Positions 44,151-56,029 of a DNA stretch of 64,000 nucleotides are shown in pieces. The stretch lies in the NCBI RefSeq assembly GCF_050003625.1, contig NC_134398.1, positions 112,816,145-112,880,144 on the forward strand. Direction: 5' to 3'. This DNA is from Haematobia irritans. Taxonomy: Eukaryota; Arthropoda; Insecta; Diptera; Muscidae. The translations under genes were made by a program, and so were the position numbers. The notes under the pieces were generated by a model that was not told the DNA's origin, ran no database searches, and saw only the letters and a program-made list of their open reading frames with translations. How positions within the stretch are numbered: the stretch's first letter is position 1; every line of letters begins with the position of its first letter.

Positions 44151-45627
44151 TAGGTTAGGTTAGGTTAAAGTGGCAGCCCGATTAAATTTCAGGCTCACTT
44201 AGACTATTCAGTCCATTGTGATACCACTTTTAACAAAAAGTACCTATTACATATGGGCACTTCTAGTTTTAACCACTGAACCTTCGCTATTATTTACTTT
44301 TGTGGAACCAACCAGATTGCTCCAAAAACATTAACAAACTGCTTAAGTTAACGTTTTCCAGGTCCGCCAGTAATCTAAAGCTATATGCTCTAAAATTCGC
44401 TAAATTCGCTTACGCCTTACACAAAAAGCAGGACACTCACACAAGAGGTGTTTAATTGATTCCTTTTCCTCCACATCATGACAGCTTATACAATAGTCAT
44501 TATACTTCGCCCCTATAGTTTTTGCAAATTCGCCTATCAGGCGCAGATATCAGGAGAGCTATCTGACGCCTTGAGAGCACTAGCATATCTAGTGTGCGGT
44601 TTAAGTTTAAATGGGGCCATATTTGCTTGGTGTCGTTACAACACTTGCAATTCTCCCATCGAATATTGGCCATCATAACAGCCTTCTCACGCAGTAAGAG
44701 CTTGCAGGTGGCCAGAGGCATACCAACAAATTCTAGTTCCCCTGGAATATGTAAGGTAGTTCCTAGCCTAGCTAACTCATCTGCTTCGCTGTTCCCCGGT
44801 ATGTTCCTATGGCCAGGCACCCATATTATGTGAATATTGTACTGCTCAGCCATCTCGTTGAGAGATTTGCGGCAGTTAATGGCCGTTTTCGAGTTATGGA
44901 ACATAGAGTCCAAGGATTTTATTGCAGGTTGACTGTCTGAGTATATATTAATGCCAATATTTGTTGGAACATTACTTCTCAGCCAATTCACCACCTCTCT
45001 TATTGCCAATATTTCAGCCTGAAAAACACTACAGTGATTGGGTAATCTTTTCGCTATTCGAATTTCCAGATCTTTGGAATATACTCCGAACCCCACTTGT
45101 CCATTCAATTTGGAGCCACCAGTAATCTATATATCTTTAATTCCCCGGGGTCTGTGTACACCACGCCTAACTGTTGGGATTTAGAGTTTCAAACTTTTTG
45201 TCGAAAAGAGGTTTTGCCAGGGTGTAATCCACTACGTTAGGCACATCTGGCATTACTTTGAGGACCGAACTATGACCGTAACTTTTTTCCGACCAGAGCG
45301 ATAGCTCGCGCAACCGCACAGCCTTTGTTGCAGCTGACTGTTTGGCCAAAATGTCTAAAGGCAATAGATGTAGCATGACATTAAGGGAGTCTGTTCCTGT
45401 CTTACTAAATGCGCCTGAGATACATAAGCTCGCCATGCGCTGAACTTTATCTAAACAAGTCGGTTTCTGAAGTGCCAGCCACCAGACTACAACACCATAT
45501 AGCATTATAGGTCTAACTACTGCCGTGTATAGCCAATGCACAATTTTTGGTTTTAGTCCTCACTTTTTTCTTATTGCCTTTTTGCACTTGTACAACGCTA
45601 CCGTGGCTTTTCTCGCCCTCTCTTCAA
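44151..45627 (-). mobile_element. LINE, 5'-truncated copy C joined to copy D
   Basis: Minus-strand LINE 3' part ending in the TAACCTAACCTAAC tail at 44151. Its 5' end, at the RT block NIEERARKATVALYSC, abuts the tail of copy D at 45627/45628 with no intervening base. The pair C+D is bounded by AAAATTGTT at 44143-44151 and 50460-50468, a likely 9-bp target duplication. Confidence 0.8.
44300..45627 (-). pseudogene. LINE copy C ORF2 C-terminal part, broken
   Basis: RT thumb/connection at 45541-45167 and RNase H at 45108-44500 (QAEILAI, IYSDSQPA, GHRNIPGNSEADELA all present). Breaks: a shift at ~45560, another at ~45130 that removes the FYTDGS block, and a deletion at ~44540 after IALLISA. Very close to copy D in sequence. 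Confidence 0.8.
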
Positions 45628-45767
45628 GGTTAGGTTAGGTTAAAGTGGCAGCCCGATTAAATTTCAGGCTCACTTAGACTATTCAGTCCATTGTGATACC
45701 ACATTTAACTAAAAGTACCTATTACATATGGGCACTTCTAGTCTTAACCACTGAACCTTCTCTATTA

Positions 45768-48700
45768 TTAACTTTTGTGGAACCAACCAGATTGCTCCAA
45801 AAACATTAACAAACTGCTTAAGTTAACGTTTTCCAGGTCAGCCAGTAATCTAAAGCTATATGCTCCTAAAATTCGCTTACGCCTTACACAAAAAGCAGGA
45901 CACTCACACAAGAGGTGTTTAATTGATTCCTTTTCCTCCACATCATGACAGCTTATACAATAGTCATTATACTTCGCACCTATAGTTTTTGCAAATTCGC
46001 CTATCAGGCAGCGACCCGTTATAGCAGATATTAGGAGTGCTATCTGACGCCTTGAGAACACTAGCATATCTAGTGTGCGGTTTAAGTTTAAATGGGGCCA
46101 TATTTGCTTGGTGTCGTTACAACCCTTGCAATTTTCCCATCGAATATTGGCCATCATAACAGCCTTCTCACGCAGTAAGAGCTTGCAGGTGGCCAGAGGC
46201 ATACCAACAGATTCTAGTTCCCCTGGAATATGTAAGGTAGTTCCTAGCCTTGCTAACACATCTGCTTCACAGTTCCCCGGTATGTTCCTATGACCAGGCA
46301 CCCATATTAGGTGAATATTGTACTGCTCAGCCATCTCGTTGAGAGATTTGCGGCAGTCTATGGCCGTTTTTGAGTTAAGGAACACAGAGTCCAAGGATTT
46401 TATTGCAGGTTGACTGTCTGAGTATATATTAATGCCAATATTTGTTGGAACATTACTTCTCAGCCAATTCACCACCTCTCTTATTGCCAATATTTCAGCC
46501 TGAAAAACACTACAGTGATTAGGTAATCTTTTCGCTATTCGAATTTCCAGATCTTTAGAATATACTCCGAACCCCACTTGTCCATTCAATTTGGAGCCAT
46601 CAGTATAGAAATCTATATATCTTTTATTCCCCGGGGTCTGTGTACACCACGCCTCACTGTTGGGAATTAGAGTTTCAAACTTTTTGTCGAAAAGTGGTTT
46701 TGCCAGGGTGTAATCCACTACGTTAGGCACATCTGGCATTACTTTGAGGACCGAACTATGACCGTACATTTTTTCCGACCACAGCGATAGCTCGCGCAAC
46801 CGCACAGCCGTTGTTGCAGCTGACTGTTTGGCCAAAATGTCTAAAAGCAATAGATGTAGCATGACATTAAGGGAGTCTGTTCCTGCCTTACTAAATGCGC
46901 CTGAGATACATAAGCTTGCCATACGCTGAACTTTATCTAAACAAGTCGGTTTCTGAAGTGCCGGCCACCAGACTACAACACCATATAGCATTATAGGTCT
47001 AACCACTGCCGTGTATAGCCAATGCACAATTTTTGGTCTTAGTCCCCACTTTTTCCCTATTGCCTTTTTGCACGAGTACAAAGCTACCGTGGCTTTTCTC
47101 GCCCTCTCTTCAATATTAAGCCTAAAATTCAGCTTCCTGTCCAAAATAACGCCAAGGTATTTTGCACACTCACCAAAGGGAATTTCAGTAACCCCTAAGG
47201 AAATGGGCCTAACCGTGGGAGTTTTGCGATCTTTGCAGTACATGACTATTTCTGTCTTTCCTGGATTTACACCAAGACCATTATCTTTCGCCCATTTCTC
47301 AGTCATCCGGAGAGCTCTCTGTATAATATCTCTGATTGTGGATGGGAATTTTCCCCTGACTGCTAGCGCCATATCATCTGCGTATGCCACCACTTTTATC
47401 AATTCTTTTTCTAGGGAAACCAGAAGGTTGTTTATAGCAACATTCCAAAGAAGAGGTGATAGAACTCCTCCTTGGGGAGTGCCCCTGTTCACATACCTTT
47501 GTATGTTTGCTTGCCCTAGTGTGGCTGAAATACGTCTCTTTATTAGAAGTTCGTCTAACAGCCTAAGTATAACTGGATCAACATTCAGAGTTGTCAGTCC
47601 ATTTAATATCGAGCTCGGATGGATATTATTGAACGCCCCTTCGATGTCTAGAAACGCCACGATTGTGTATTCTTTCACAGATAGTGAGCTTTCAATAAAG
47701 CTGACCAGTTCATGCAATGCGGTCTCAGTAGACCTGCCCTTCGAGTATGCATGCTGTCGTTTCGAGAGCAAACCTGAATCCACGGTAGTTCTAAGATACA
47801 TGTCTATCATCCTCTCCAGGGTCTTAAGTAGGAATGAGGATAAGCTGATTGGTCGGAAATCCTTCGCACTCGAGTGAGAAGCTTTTCCTGCTTTAGGTAT
47901 GAAGACGACTTTTGTTTCCCTCCACTTTTCTGGAATATATGCTAAGTTTACACATTGTTTATATATCACCGTCAACCAGGGGATAATTCTTCCAGCCACT
48001 GCCTGTAACTCCGCCGGAGTAATTCCATCAGGTCCGGGGGATTTGAATGGTCCAAAGCTATTTAAAGCCCATTTTATTCTAGATTCCGACACAATTTCCT
48101 CGATAGAAAATGACTGCTGAGTCTCTGTTACACCGCCAGAACGTGGTTCAACCGTCTGATTTGCAGGGAAGTGTGTGTCCAAAAGTACCTCCAACGTCTC
48201 CTCACTGGACGTTGTCCAATTTAACTCCGACATTTTAATGAAACCTGGAGTCTGGAAGCCTCTGACGTATTCTCAATACTGCTACAGTAATCATCCCAAG
48301 AGTTTTGTTGAGACCTTCTCAGTTCTCGTTTATATGCTCTCAGATTCATCTTGTAAGTGTCCCAATCCTCCGGAGCTCTTTTGGCCGTTGCTTTGTTAAA
48401 GAGCTTCCTGCAGGATTTTCTCATATTACTTAACTCCGTAGTCCACCATTCCGGTATCATCAAATTGAACGATTCCCTATACCTATTCCTATCAGCTTTC
48501 CTAACATTTGGCGGAAATATGGTCTTTGAAGTACGAACAGCCAATCTGAAACTGATGTAGCGATGATCTGAGAAGCTATGTTCCCTCAAAACTTGCCACT
48601 CAGATATCTTATCATTCAGCTCCGGAGAGGTCAACGTGACGTCCAAAACCGCTTGCCTGTTTCTGGTGACGATGGTTGGTGCATCTCCCTTATTGCAAAC

Positions 48701-49173
48701 TACCAGGTTAGTACGCAAAATAAACTCTATTAGCGACTCTCCCCTTGCAATAGTATCACTACTTCCCCAAATACTATGATGTGCATTTGCATCGCACCCC
48801 ATAATGAGTTTTGCCTTTGTTTTTAGTGACTCCTCAACTAAGGTCTTAACGGCACAGGGTGGCATCTCCCTATCATGTCCCATGTAGACCGAAGATACCC
48901 AATATTTGCATTTGGATATCTCTAGACTGGCTACGACAGTGCCTGCATTGCTCAATGAAGGAATCAGAAACAAGTTTAGTTCATTTTTAGCAATTATACA
49001 TGCTCGATTTATATCGTTACCGGTATTATGCAAAAGTTTGAAACCCGTATGGTTTGTATGTATGGTTTTTGAATAAGAACTATATCTATGTCTCCTTTCA
49101 TCAGTAGAACTTTTAAGGCAGCACAAGCGGCCTTACAATGGTGAAGATTTATCTGGAATAACCGTAGAGCCAT
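45768..49173 (-). pseudogene. LINE copy D ORF2 (EN-RT-RNase H)
   Basis: ATG at 49173 overlaps the ORF1 end. EN segment (49126-48221) has GCDANAHHSIWGSSD but is out of frame at its N-terminus after a small deletion near 49040 and lacks ~45 codons around 48455. A ~35-bp deletion near 48245 shifts the frame between EN and RT. The RT-RNase H frame (48233-45768, 821 codons) is uninterrupted: GTPQGGVLSP at residues 251-260, YADD at 284-287, RNase H D545, E580, D606, D658 and H648, and a CX2CX10HX4C finger starting C759. It would copy LINE RNA at a nicked target. EADVLA replaces the usual EADELA. Confidence 0.9.
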
Positions 49174-50353
49174 CCAAATTTTCAACCACCGTCACATCAG
49201 CCGCTTCAATTGAGTCATCAAGGGCTTCCTCTTCACAGATCTCGGTGACTCTCGCAACAAACCGCGGTTCAGCTTTGGTGAGGTTTGAGCCTGTAGAAAC
49301 TTCCCGCATATGATTTTCGCCATAGTCTGCAGGTTCTATGTCTCCTTCGGCTTCGCTAGGAGATTTTTTCACTGCTGACTCAACCGGAGGCTTGTCCGTT
49401 TCGGAATCCTTTGGCTGATCGCTTTTGTATACCTTCATATGGATATCATGAAAGCCATAACTTACACGTCCTTGGGTCTGGGCTAGATGTGGCAGCGACT
49501 CTATGTTTAATATAAACACCGCATGTCGTCTTGGTCCATCCACCTCATCCAAACGACCAACCTTCCAATCGGCGGTTGGAAGATCTGGGTTACATTCTTT
49601 TAGTCTCTCTAGTATTGACTCAGGATCAGGAGGGTTTGCCGGTATCCATGCATGTGCTCTAGGTTTAGCCGGTATGTCTTTTTTATCGACTAACTCCAAA
49701 GCGGCTCCTTCCCAAACTTCACCAATTAGCATCAATGCAGCTTTAAAGCAATCCATAGACCTCTGGTCTGCAAAAGCTATTAACTTATATCGTCCTTGAT
49801 ACCATCCAGCATCTTGCCGTCGAGGACTTGGTCCGGGAAACTTTTTTCGCACCTCTGAGTAGACACCAGACATCGCGTTCTCAATTTCCCATTTTTGCCT
49901 TGGAATCATACCGTCCAATGCTCCTTTATTAATAGTAGCCATTACAAGGCTGTCTTTTGCAACTGAGGCAAACGATCTTTGATCCCGTTTAGAGGATGGC
50001 AGCTCATCCGGTGATCGTTCCCTTTTTCCAGCTTCAAGAATTCCTTGAGCCCATTTTAAGGAATCGCTTTGCTTGGCCGACAACGTGCTTGGGTCGACTG
50101 ATCCTAATTTCTTTAGGATAAACAAAGCATTTCTTCGTTCCTTGTATCTCTTTCGAGAGGGATTGCCTCCTTTTGATGTCGTCACCTTACAAAAGGTTCG
50201 ACTTGCCAAAGTGTCACCGCCAGTCGACCCGTCTACAGGTCGACTAATTGGGCCTGACTCTTGGTCGCTGCCCAAATTTATAACTTCAGTCGTTACCCGT
50301 CCACTGGGCCCTGAAGTTAGTAACCCAGTGGATGACTTTGAATTTCGCTGCAT
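49133..50353 (-). CDS. LINE ORF1 protein, intact (406 aa)
   Basis: Uninterrupted frame from the ATG at 50353, preceded by the CCACC context shared with the other copies, to the TAA at 49133. N-terminal 1-135 is basic and Ser-rich. The central part, about 138-310, holds the conserved block GRYKLIAFADQRSMDCFKAA and PRAHAWIPANPPD, which I associate with the DUF4780-type domain of insect LINE ORF1 proteins (recalled, not searched). The C-terminal ~90 residues are acidic. No CCHC knuckle. Role by family: RNA binding and RNP assembly. Its persistence in a copy with broken ORF2 suggests recent insertion. Confidence 0.85.
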   Translation of the reverse strand: MQRNSKSSTGLLTSGPSGRVTTEVINLGSDQESGPISRPVDGSTGGDTLASRTFCKVTTSKGGNPSRKRYKERRNALFILKKLGSVDPSTLSAKQSDSLKWAQGILEAGKRERSPDELPSSKRDQRSFASVAKDSLVMATINKGALDGMIPRQKWEIENAMSGVYSEVRKKFPGPSPRRQDAGWYQGRYKLIAFADQRSMDCFKAALMLIGEVWEGAALELVDKKDIPAKPRAHAWIPANPPDPESILERLKECNPDLPTADWKVGRLDEVDGPRRHAVFILNIESLPHLAQTQGRVSYGFHDIHMKVYKSDQPKDSETDKPPVESAVKKSPSEAEGDIEPADYGENHMREVSTGSNLTKAEPRFVARVTEICEEEALDDSIEAADVTVVENLDGSTVIPDKSSPL

Positions 50354-50472
50354 GGTGGTTTATTATTTCCACCACACGTGAAATTCGTAATAAGTACTTA
50401 TTACGATGAAATACTCCGCTATTAGAAAACACGTCCGTTCAGTTCGACGGTTGAATAATAAAATTGTTGCTA

Positions 50473-50972
50473 CACCCTCAAAAAAAAATCGCTTCTGTAA
50501 CATATGCCCCAAACACATTTTGCATCAAGCGTATATATTTTCAGGATTGGTCCAAACAAAATATTGTTTGTAGTGTTAAAACTTATTATGTTTCACCTCA
50601 AGCATACACAGGTCGAAAAAAATTTTAATGAAATTTTCTTTGTGTATATATATTTTTAAGGTGCCATTTCCATTATTATTCGATTATTTTACTTGCAGCA
50701 TACTAGAGAGCATGCCGCAAGTAAACACATATATGTTTACAGGCTATTTCTAAATTAATATATGTTTGCATCCAAGCATATTATATTTAAAAACATGTTA
50801 TGTGCCAAACATAATATGTTCTAACATATTAACATATATGTCCCAAACATGTTATGCTAATTTATGAACATTATATGCTTGCACTTTAAAATATTGTGTT
50901 AAAAAATTTGAGTTCCAAACATATAATTTGTATACCCAAACATATGAAAAACAGTCTTTTTCGTCCGTGTAG
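50473..50972 (+). mobile_element. Element N, copy 3
   Basis: TA then CACCCTCAAAAAAAAATCGC at the left; CAGTCTTTTTCGTCCGTG then TA at the right, so a clean TA duplication. 500 bp, non-coding. The compact reference form of N. Confidence 0.75.
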
Positions 50973-51315
50973 TCATTCGCTGATGCAACTAAGGCTTGGG
51001 TGGTCATTATGGACCACGCAAACCAAGAATAGTTTGAAGTTGAATAAGAGATGTAAAACTAGTAGATTTTTGAATAAATACAACATAAAGCATTTTTCAT
51101 TCCTTTTATCGGGAAACCTAACTAAATTGATTAAAAAAATATTCACAATTTCTTTAATTAAAAATTAGGGTTTTTACATTAGGTTTACGACTTTTGCGAC
51201 ATACGTATTATACCGTCGTAAAAGTATGTCGCAAAATAATTAATGGCATTTACCCATTGGAAATCTATATACAAAGATATATAATGACTTAGTGGAATTT
51301 ATGTAGTATTTATAA

Positions 51316-51720
51316 TTATATTAAATCTTGCGGTGCTCTGCGTTTGAGTCTTATAAAGGTTTCAGTGTTTGTCATTAGAATTGACGCTAATGAATTTAGA
51401 TGGGCATAAATTCTGGATTTGTATGCTGTTATTTGAGCCGTAATCTCCTCGTTTATTATTCGAATATTTAGACCCTTGTGTAGTCGTTGGTTAGTTATAT
51501 AGTTTGGAGCGGCGGCGATTTGTCGCAATGTTTTAGGTTGTCCCCCATAACTGAATTCCGTACGTCCATATAGGTTTTATAATACATTTGTACATGAGCA
51601 GCTTATTCTCTAGGGAAATTTTCGAGTGGCGGCCAATTAGAAATTTCATTCTGTTTGCCTGGATGCTTAGTGTTTTTCTTTTAGTCCCAATATGTTTTTA
51701 AGGCATGGAATTTTACTAAT
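51316..51720 (-). pseudogene. Jockey-type LINE ORF2 C-terminus fragment
   Basis: Minus strand encodes LENKLLMYKCIIKPIWTYGI then, in line, RQIAAAPNYITNQRLHKGLN, ending RLKRRAPQDLI at a stop (51316-51318). The YKxxIxPIWTYGIxLWG thumb motif and the RLKR-PxDL end are standard for Jockey-clade RTs. No RT palm is left. This family differs from copies A-E, which carry RNase H. The stretch 50973-51315 has nothing else recognised. Confidence 0.75.
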
Positions 51721-52608
51721 ACTGTTTTCTTCACTGGGTATAAGAATTTACTGCTGAACAAGAAAATTTTATCCACTGATAACACAGAAAAAGTGTCTCG
51801 TAAATTTAAGAAGATTTTTACAATAATTTATTACAAGAATTTTCCATAATTTTAGTTCATTTTTCGTATCTTCAACGAAAATTAACTACTCGAAAGGAAA
51901 TTTTATAAATTCTAAGTAGCAATCGTTTAGTTCATGGCCTACAAAATACGATGGAAATTTCCTTAAAAAATGTCTTAACTGGTAGTTAAAAATTCGTTTG
52001 TCATGCTATAAAACTACTTCTGAAATGTAAAGTATTTTCTAAATAATAAGTGAAATTTACCATAAGATTTTTTTGTAATTTTAAGTTAAACGTTCCATCG
52101 TTCTTATACTGATATGCATTTAAGAGTATTGTTTTTAGAGTAAATTGTGGACAGATGCGATGAACTAATGCATAGTGCAGAGATCTTTCTCGTCAAAGTG
52201 AAATATGTTTAATGTAAAGATTATGTTACTTGAAATTTTTTTGAGAGTGAGAGCATGCAATGCAATAATGAGAAGTGGTAGCGAGTGATGGGGATGTTGT
52301 GTATATCTGACCGTGGGGTTGTTTTTATTTTTGTTCTTTCAGTGGTGTGTGTGTTTATTATTCGCGAATGGTTTATTTGGCTGGATGAGGTGTTGTTTTC
52401 AATGAAGGCACATGTGTTTTTGTTGTTTTAGGAATGTTTTGGTTTTGTTTGGCATGCTTCAGTTGTATAGTTGGCTTTGGCGTGGGCTGTTGCATCTTTT
52501 TAGCAAGTATGTAACAAGGGAATATAAAGGTATGGAATATTTTGGTTTTTTGAGACATATATTGGTGTTTGTTTATTAAAACTTTGAAATGAAAGTTACA
52601 CTGAAAAA

Positions 52609-53114
52609 ACAGTGAACCCACCAGGAAGAAAAGTTTCGGTTAATTTTAGAAAATTTTGAATATATGTAGAAAATTTTAACTAAACAGTGTTACAAACGTT
52701 GGCATCACGCCGATGTCATAAAAATAAGTACATATTTTTCGACAAATTCAAGAAAATTTATTAGACATAACTAAGTTTTTTCACTTGTTAAAGAAAATTT
52801 TGTAATTTGAAGGAAAAACTTGGAGTTCGAAATTGCAAGAATGTCTTTAGTGATATACGAAGTTCATGATGGACGCATTTTTGGTAAAATTTACAAATTT
52901 AAAGAAATTCTGAACTATTTTGTGGAAGGTACGAATTTAGTTAATCATTGTGCTTCATTTCAGTTTATGTTTTTCCTCGGTTTTAGTTAATTTAACTAAC
53001 GTAAACAAAAAATTATTAGAGTAAAGGAAACTTTCTCAAAACATAATAATTCCATGAACTAAAATAAAGTTAAATTGGCTTTAGTGAAATAGAGAGTTCA
53101 CTTTTTTTTGAGTG
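52609..53114 (+). mobile_element. TA-flanked MITE nested in L copy 2
   Basis: 506 bp with termini CACTGAAAAAACAGTGAAC and, inverted, CACTCAAAAAAAAGTGAAC. TA on both sides (52607-52608, 53115-53116). L copy 1 reads GAAAGTTATTAATATT at this place (39612-39627), the exact empty site. Second copy, inverted, at 60732-61246. Confidence 0.85.
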
Positions 53115-53288
53115 TATTAATATTTTAGCGATGAGATGTACGATGGCGAAGTGATGATCGGTAGCTTAGAAAAAAGATATTAAGAATATTCAATATTTAG
53201 GAAAAAATGCTGAAATGGAAAGTATATTGAAATCGTTTTATCTAATTTAATTTTTATTATTCAATGTAAAAAAAATATTCAATTTCAG

Positions 53289-54200
53289 AGTAACTCCAGA
53301 TGAATTTGGAAAATTGTTTGTTACACCTCAGCGTGTAGTTTAATCATAAATAGGTAAGTGTTCTTTTTTCAATGTGGTTTTCTTTTAAAAAATAATATTC
53401 TTTATGTATATTATTATTGGCTAATTATTATTGTTTAACCAGTTTCATGTTTTTCTTTGTTGTAAAAAAATATTTAACTTAAGAGCAACCCCAGATGGAT
53501 TCGGGCAAATTTGTATATTTCTCCTCAGCGTATTATTTAATAGAGAAGTGGTAAGTTTTCTTTTAAACTAGAATATTTATGTTTTTATGACCTTTTTATT
53601 ATCAAAATTACAGGTTTTTAATACCTTATTTTAGTATTACATTAATCAAATATTTTTGGAAACAATTTAATATTTTTATTGTAAAAAACAAATATTTAAT
53701 TTCAGAATAACAATTTGGAAACATTTTTATGAATTGGTAAGCTTTCTTTAATTAGATTTTTTGGAAACCAATTTAATGTTTTCTATTTAATGTAAAAAAT
53801 AAATATTTAATTTCAGAGTATCCCCAAATGAATTTCGATAACTTTTTAACCTCAGCGTACAATTTAATAGAGAATTGGTAAGTTTTATGTTAAAACTTTG
53901 ACTTTCTTTTGACAAGAATATTTATTGTATTATGTCCTTCACATCGATAACAACACAGTTTTATGAGTTAATATATTACTTAATTCATTATTTCTCTAAT
54001 TGTTTCAGGTACAAACTTTATGAGGTACGTTTATCTAAGAAAAGTTGAATTCCTTACACCATTTAATAAAATGCCCCCAAATATGGTAAGTCACAAGCTA
54101 ATTTAAAGAGATTAAAAATTATATTTTATTACATGTTAATTTTTAACAATTTTCATTATTCTTTCCATTTTTTTCAGCAAGATATGTGAATGTACTAACG
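53289..54200 (+). other. Array of splice-bounded exon-like modules, copy 2
   Basis: Modules 53289-53353 (65 nt), 53484-53550 (67), 53706-53736 (31), 53817-53877 (61), 54009-54085 (77) and a last one from 54178. All AG acceptors and GT donors of copy 1 are kept; the second donor is the stronger GTAAGT here. Differences from copy 1 are denser in the intron-like spacers than in at least the 61-nt module (2 of 61 positions). Confidence 0.65.
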
Positions 54201-54741
54201 ATGAATAAAAAACTAAGGAAAAGTCAAAATGTCCAAATAGCGAGTTAAAATAAACTACTTTCTTGTTCCACGTGGTCATAATTTTTATTCACAAAAACAT
54301 TGTATTAAGAACTCTCATCATAAGTTTTTATAATAAAGTACTTTTGCTTAAAGAAAGTTGAATTTTAATGAATGAAAATTTTCATAATAGTAAAACGGGT
54401 TGTTGTTCCTTTAATTATTTAATTTCTCTGTACTGTGAATGATTGATTTAAAAATAGTTTAGTCGTCGACATTTTAAGGAGACTGTTAACCACTTTTTAT
54501 TATCGGGTTTCCCAAAAAATAAGCAGGTAAACCAAAATAATACTGACTTTTTAACTTGGTAGGGGTATATAAATCTTATGGTGTTGTAAAAATTAACTAA
54601 AATACAATGTTATAGATTTACTAACATTTAAGAGAATTATAAACTAGACCAGTTGAAAAAATCTTAAGGACTAAATCATGGTCAATATTACTACAGTTTT
54701 GTCCATTTTGCAATGGAAAAGGGTTCACTGTTTTTTCAGTG

Positions 54742-55890
54742 AACAAAGCATTCGTAAAAATAAACAAAAACCGAACTAAAATCAAGTTTCCTCAAATTTA
54801 GTAAAATTTCTTATAAAACGATAACACTGACTTCCTTTATTATATAAAGCTTATCATACATACGAATAACACTTGGCATAGAAAAATATTTTAGTTCATT
54901 CGTACTAAGAAGTATTCAATCCTTTCAAAACTTAAGGAAACACACTTGTTAGAATATAGGAAATTTTCTTATATTTCTTTTATCTACCTGTCATCGATGT
55001 AATCGATATGTTTGCGCGTGGGTTGTTTTTTAGTTGGAATCGCGTTGTTATGGTATACGGAGAGATTGTTAAAAAACAATATAGTAAAATAATATAATAA
55101 ATAACAAATAAAATAATTGATACTTTAAATTAGTGAGAAAATTTTTCGTTTTTTTTCAGAATTATTGAACATAAATAACAAACAATAAGTCTATCAATGT
55201 TGGTGTATAAAGAAAGAAAACAGCAACAGAATAACAACCCCTTCATTCGTCTTCATTTTGGAATCTTCAATTATCAGGTAATATTCATACAGACACGCTA
55301 ACCTTTTGTGAAAAAATTGGTTTATGATTTTTTATATCTGTAGGTATTGAAATTGTAAAAGGAGGACAAAACCGTTACGCAGCATCTTATTAAAAGTGAA
55401 AGGAACAAGAAGAAGAAAATCATTACGTTTACAGTTGGTAACTTTACATGGAAATTGGAATTAGTGGAATAATAAACTAATATTTCAAGGCCAGTCGATG
55501 CTGTTAATTCTTAATAAGTATTTTTAATATATTAATAAAACATGTCTTTTATTGAAGAAAAACATGCCTACATAAATAAATAAAACTGTATTTAAAAACG
55601 AAGGTAAGCAGTTCTAATTTTGAAGTATGTAAGATTTGTCCAAATGAATGGAAAAAGTTCAATAAAATCATTCCATATATGAATTCAATTCAGTTAAATT
55701 TTTTCATTCTGTAGTATAGTGGTACATAAATATAGGAAAATGTTAACTAATATATGGAATGAATTCTACATAATTTCTATGAAAATCACATCGTTCAAAC
55801 GAATAAAAATGTCTTTGGCGCTATACGAAGTTCAACCTTCTTCACAATGAGTTCATTTTAACTTAACGAAGTGGTCACTTTTTCTGGGTG
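54742..55890 (+). mobile_element. Element M, copy 1, with intron-like signals
   Basis: Inverse copy of 59451-60579 from about 54810 on; right end TCACTTTTTCTGGGTG, then TA. Left end diverged and fused to the end of element L. Contains CATCGATGTAATCGATATG, then donor CAG|GTAATA (55278), acceptor TATATCTGTAG (55343), donor TTG|GTAACT (55438) and donor AAG|GTAAGC (55604). No long ORF. A spliced non-coding transcript is inferred weakly. Confidence 0.55.
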
Positions 55891-56029
55891 TAGATACTTT
55901 GCTTTATTTTGCTGTGGATTTTGGATTTGATTCATGTACACCGGCGGACATGTACCTTTCTTGAGACTGAAAGTCACTTGAATTGATTTTGTATCGTTAG
56001 ATCTTATACGCCATTTCAAAAGCCATGAT

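Larger units (their letters stand above)
45628..50459 (-). mobile_element. LINE (I/LOA-like, non-LTR), copy D, full length
   Basis: About 4.8 kb: 5' UTR from CAACCGTCGAAC (~50453), ORF1, overlapping ORF2, 3' UTR, tail TTTAACCTAACCTAACC. The most complete copy in the window. RNase H after the RT and an APE-type EN place it in the I/LOA/R1 part of the LINE tree rather than in Jockey proper; the exact clade is not resolved. ORF1 is intact and ORF2 is broken in three places. Confidence 0.9.
51783..54741 (+). mobile_element. Element L, copy 2
   Basis: Left end ACACAGAAAAAGTGTCTCG, right end GGGTTCACTGTTTTTTCAGTG. Collinear with copy 1 except for a deletion near 52065, the nested MITE at 52609-53114 and the absence of element N. 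The right end touches element M. Confidence 0.75.

Noticed and set aside
44151..44175. TTAGG-like repeats at several places (17391, 19049, 44151, 45628, 59420)
   Set aside because: They look like insect telomere repeats but are the short CCTAA-type tails of the LINE and SINE families, always at the same place in the element.
47011..47877. 288-codon plus-strand ORF
   Set aside because: Antisense of the intact RT frame of LINE copy D; similar antisense frames occur opposite the RT in the other copies.
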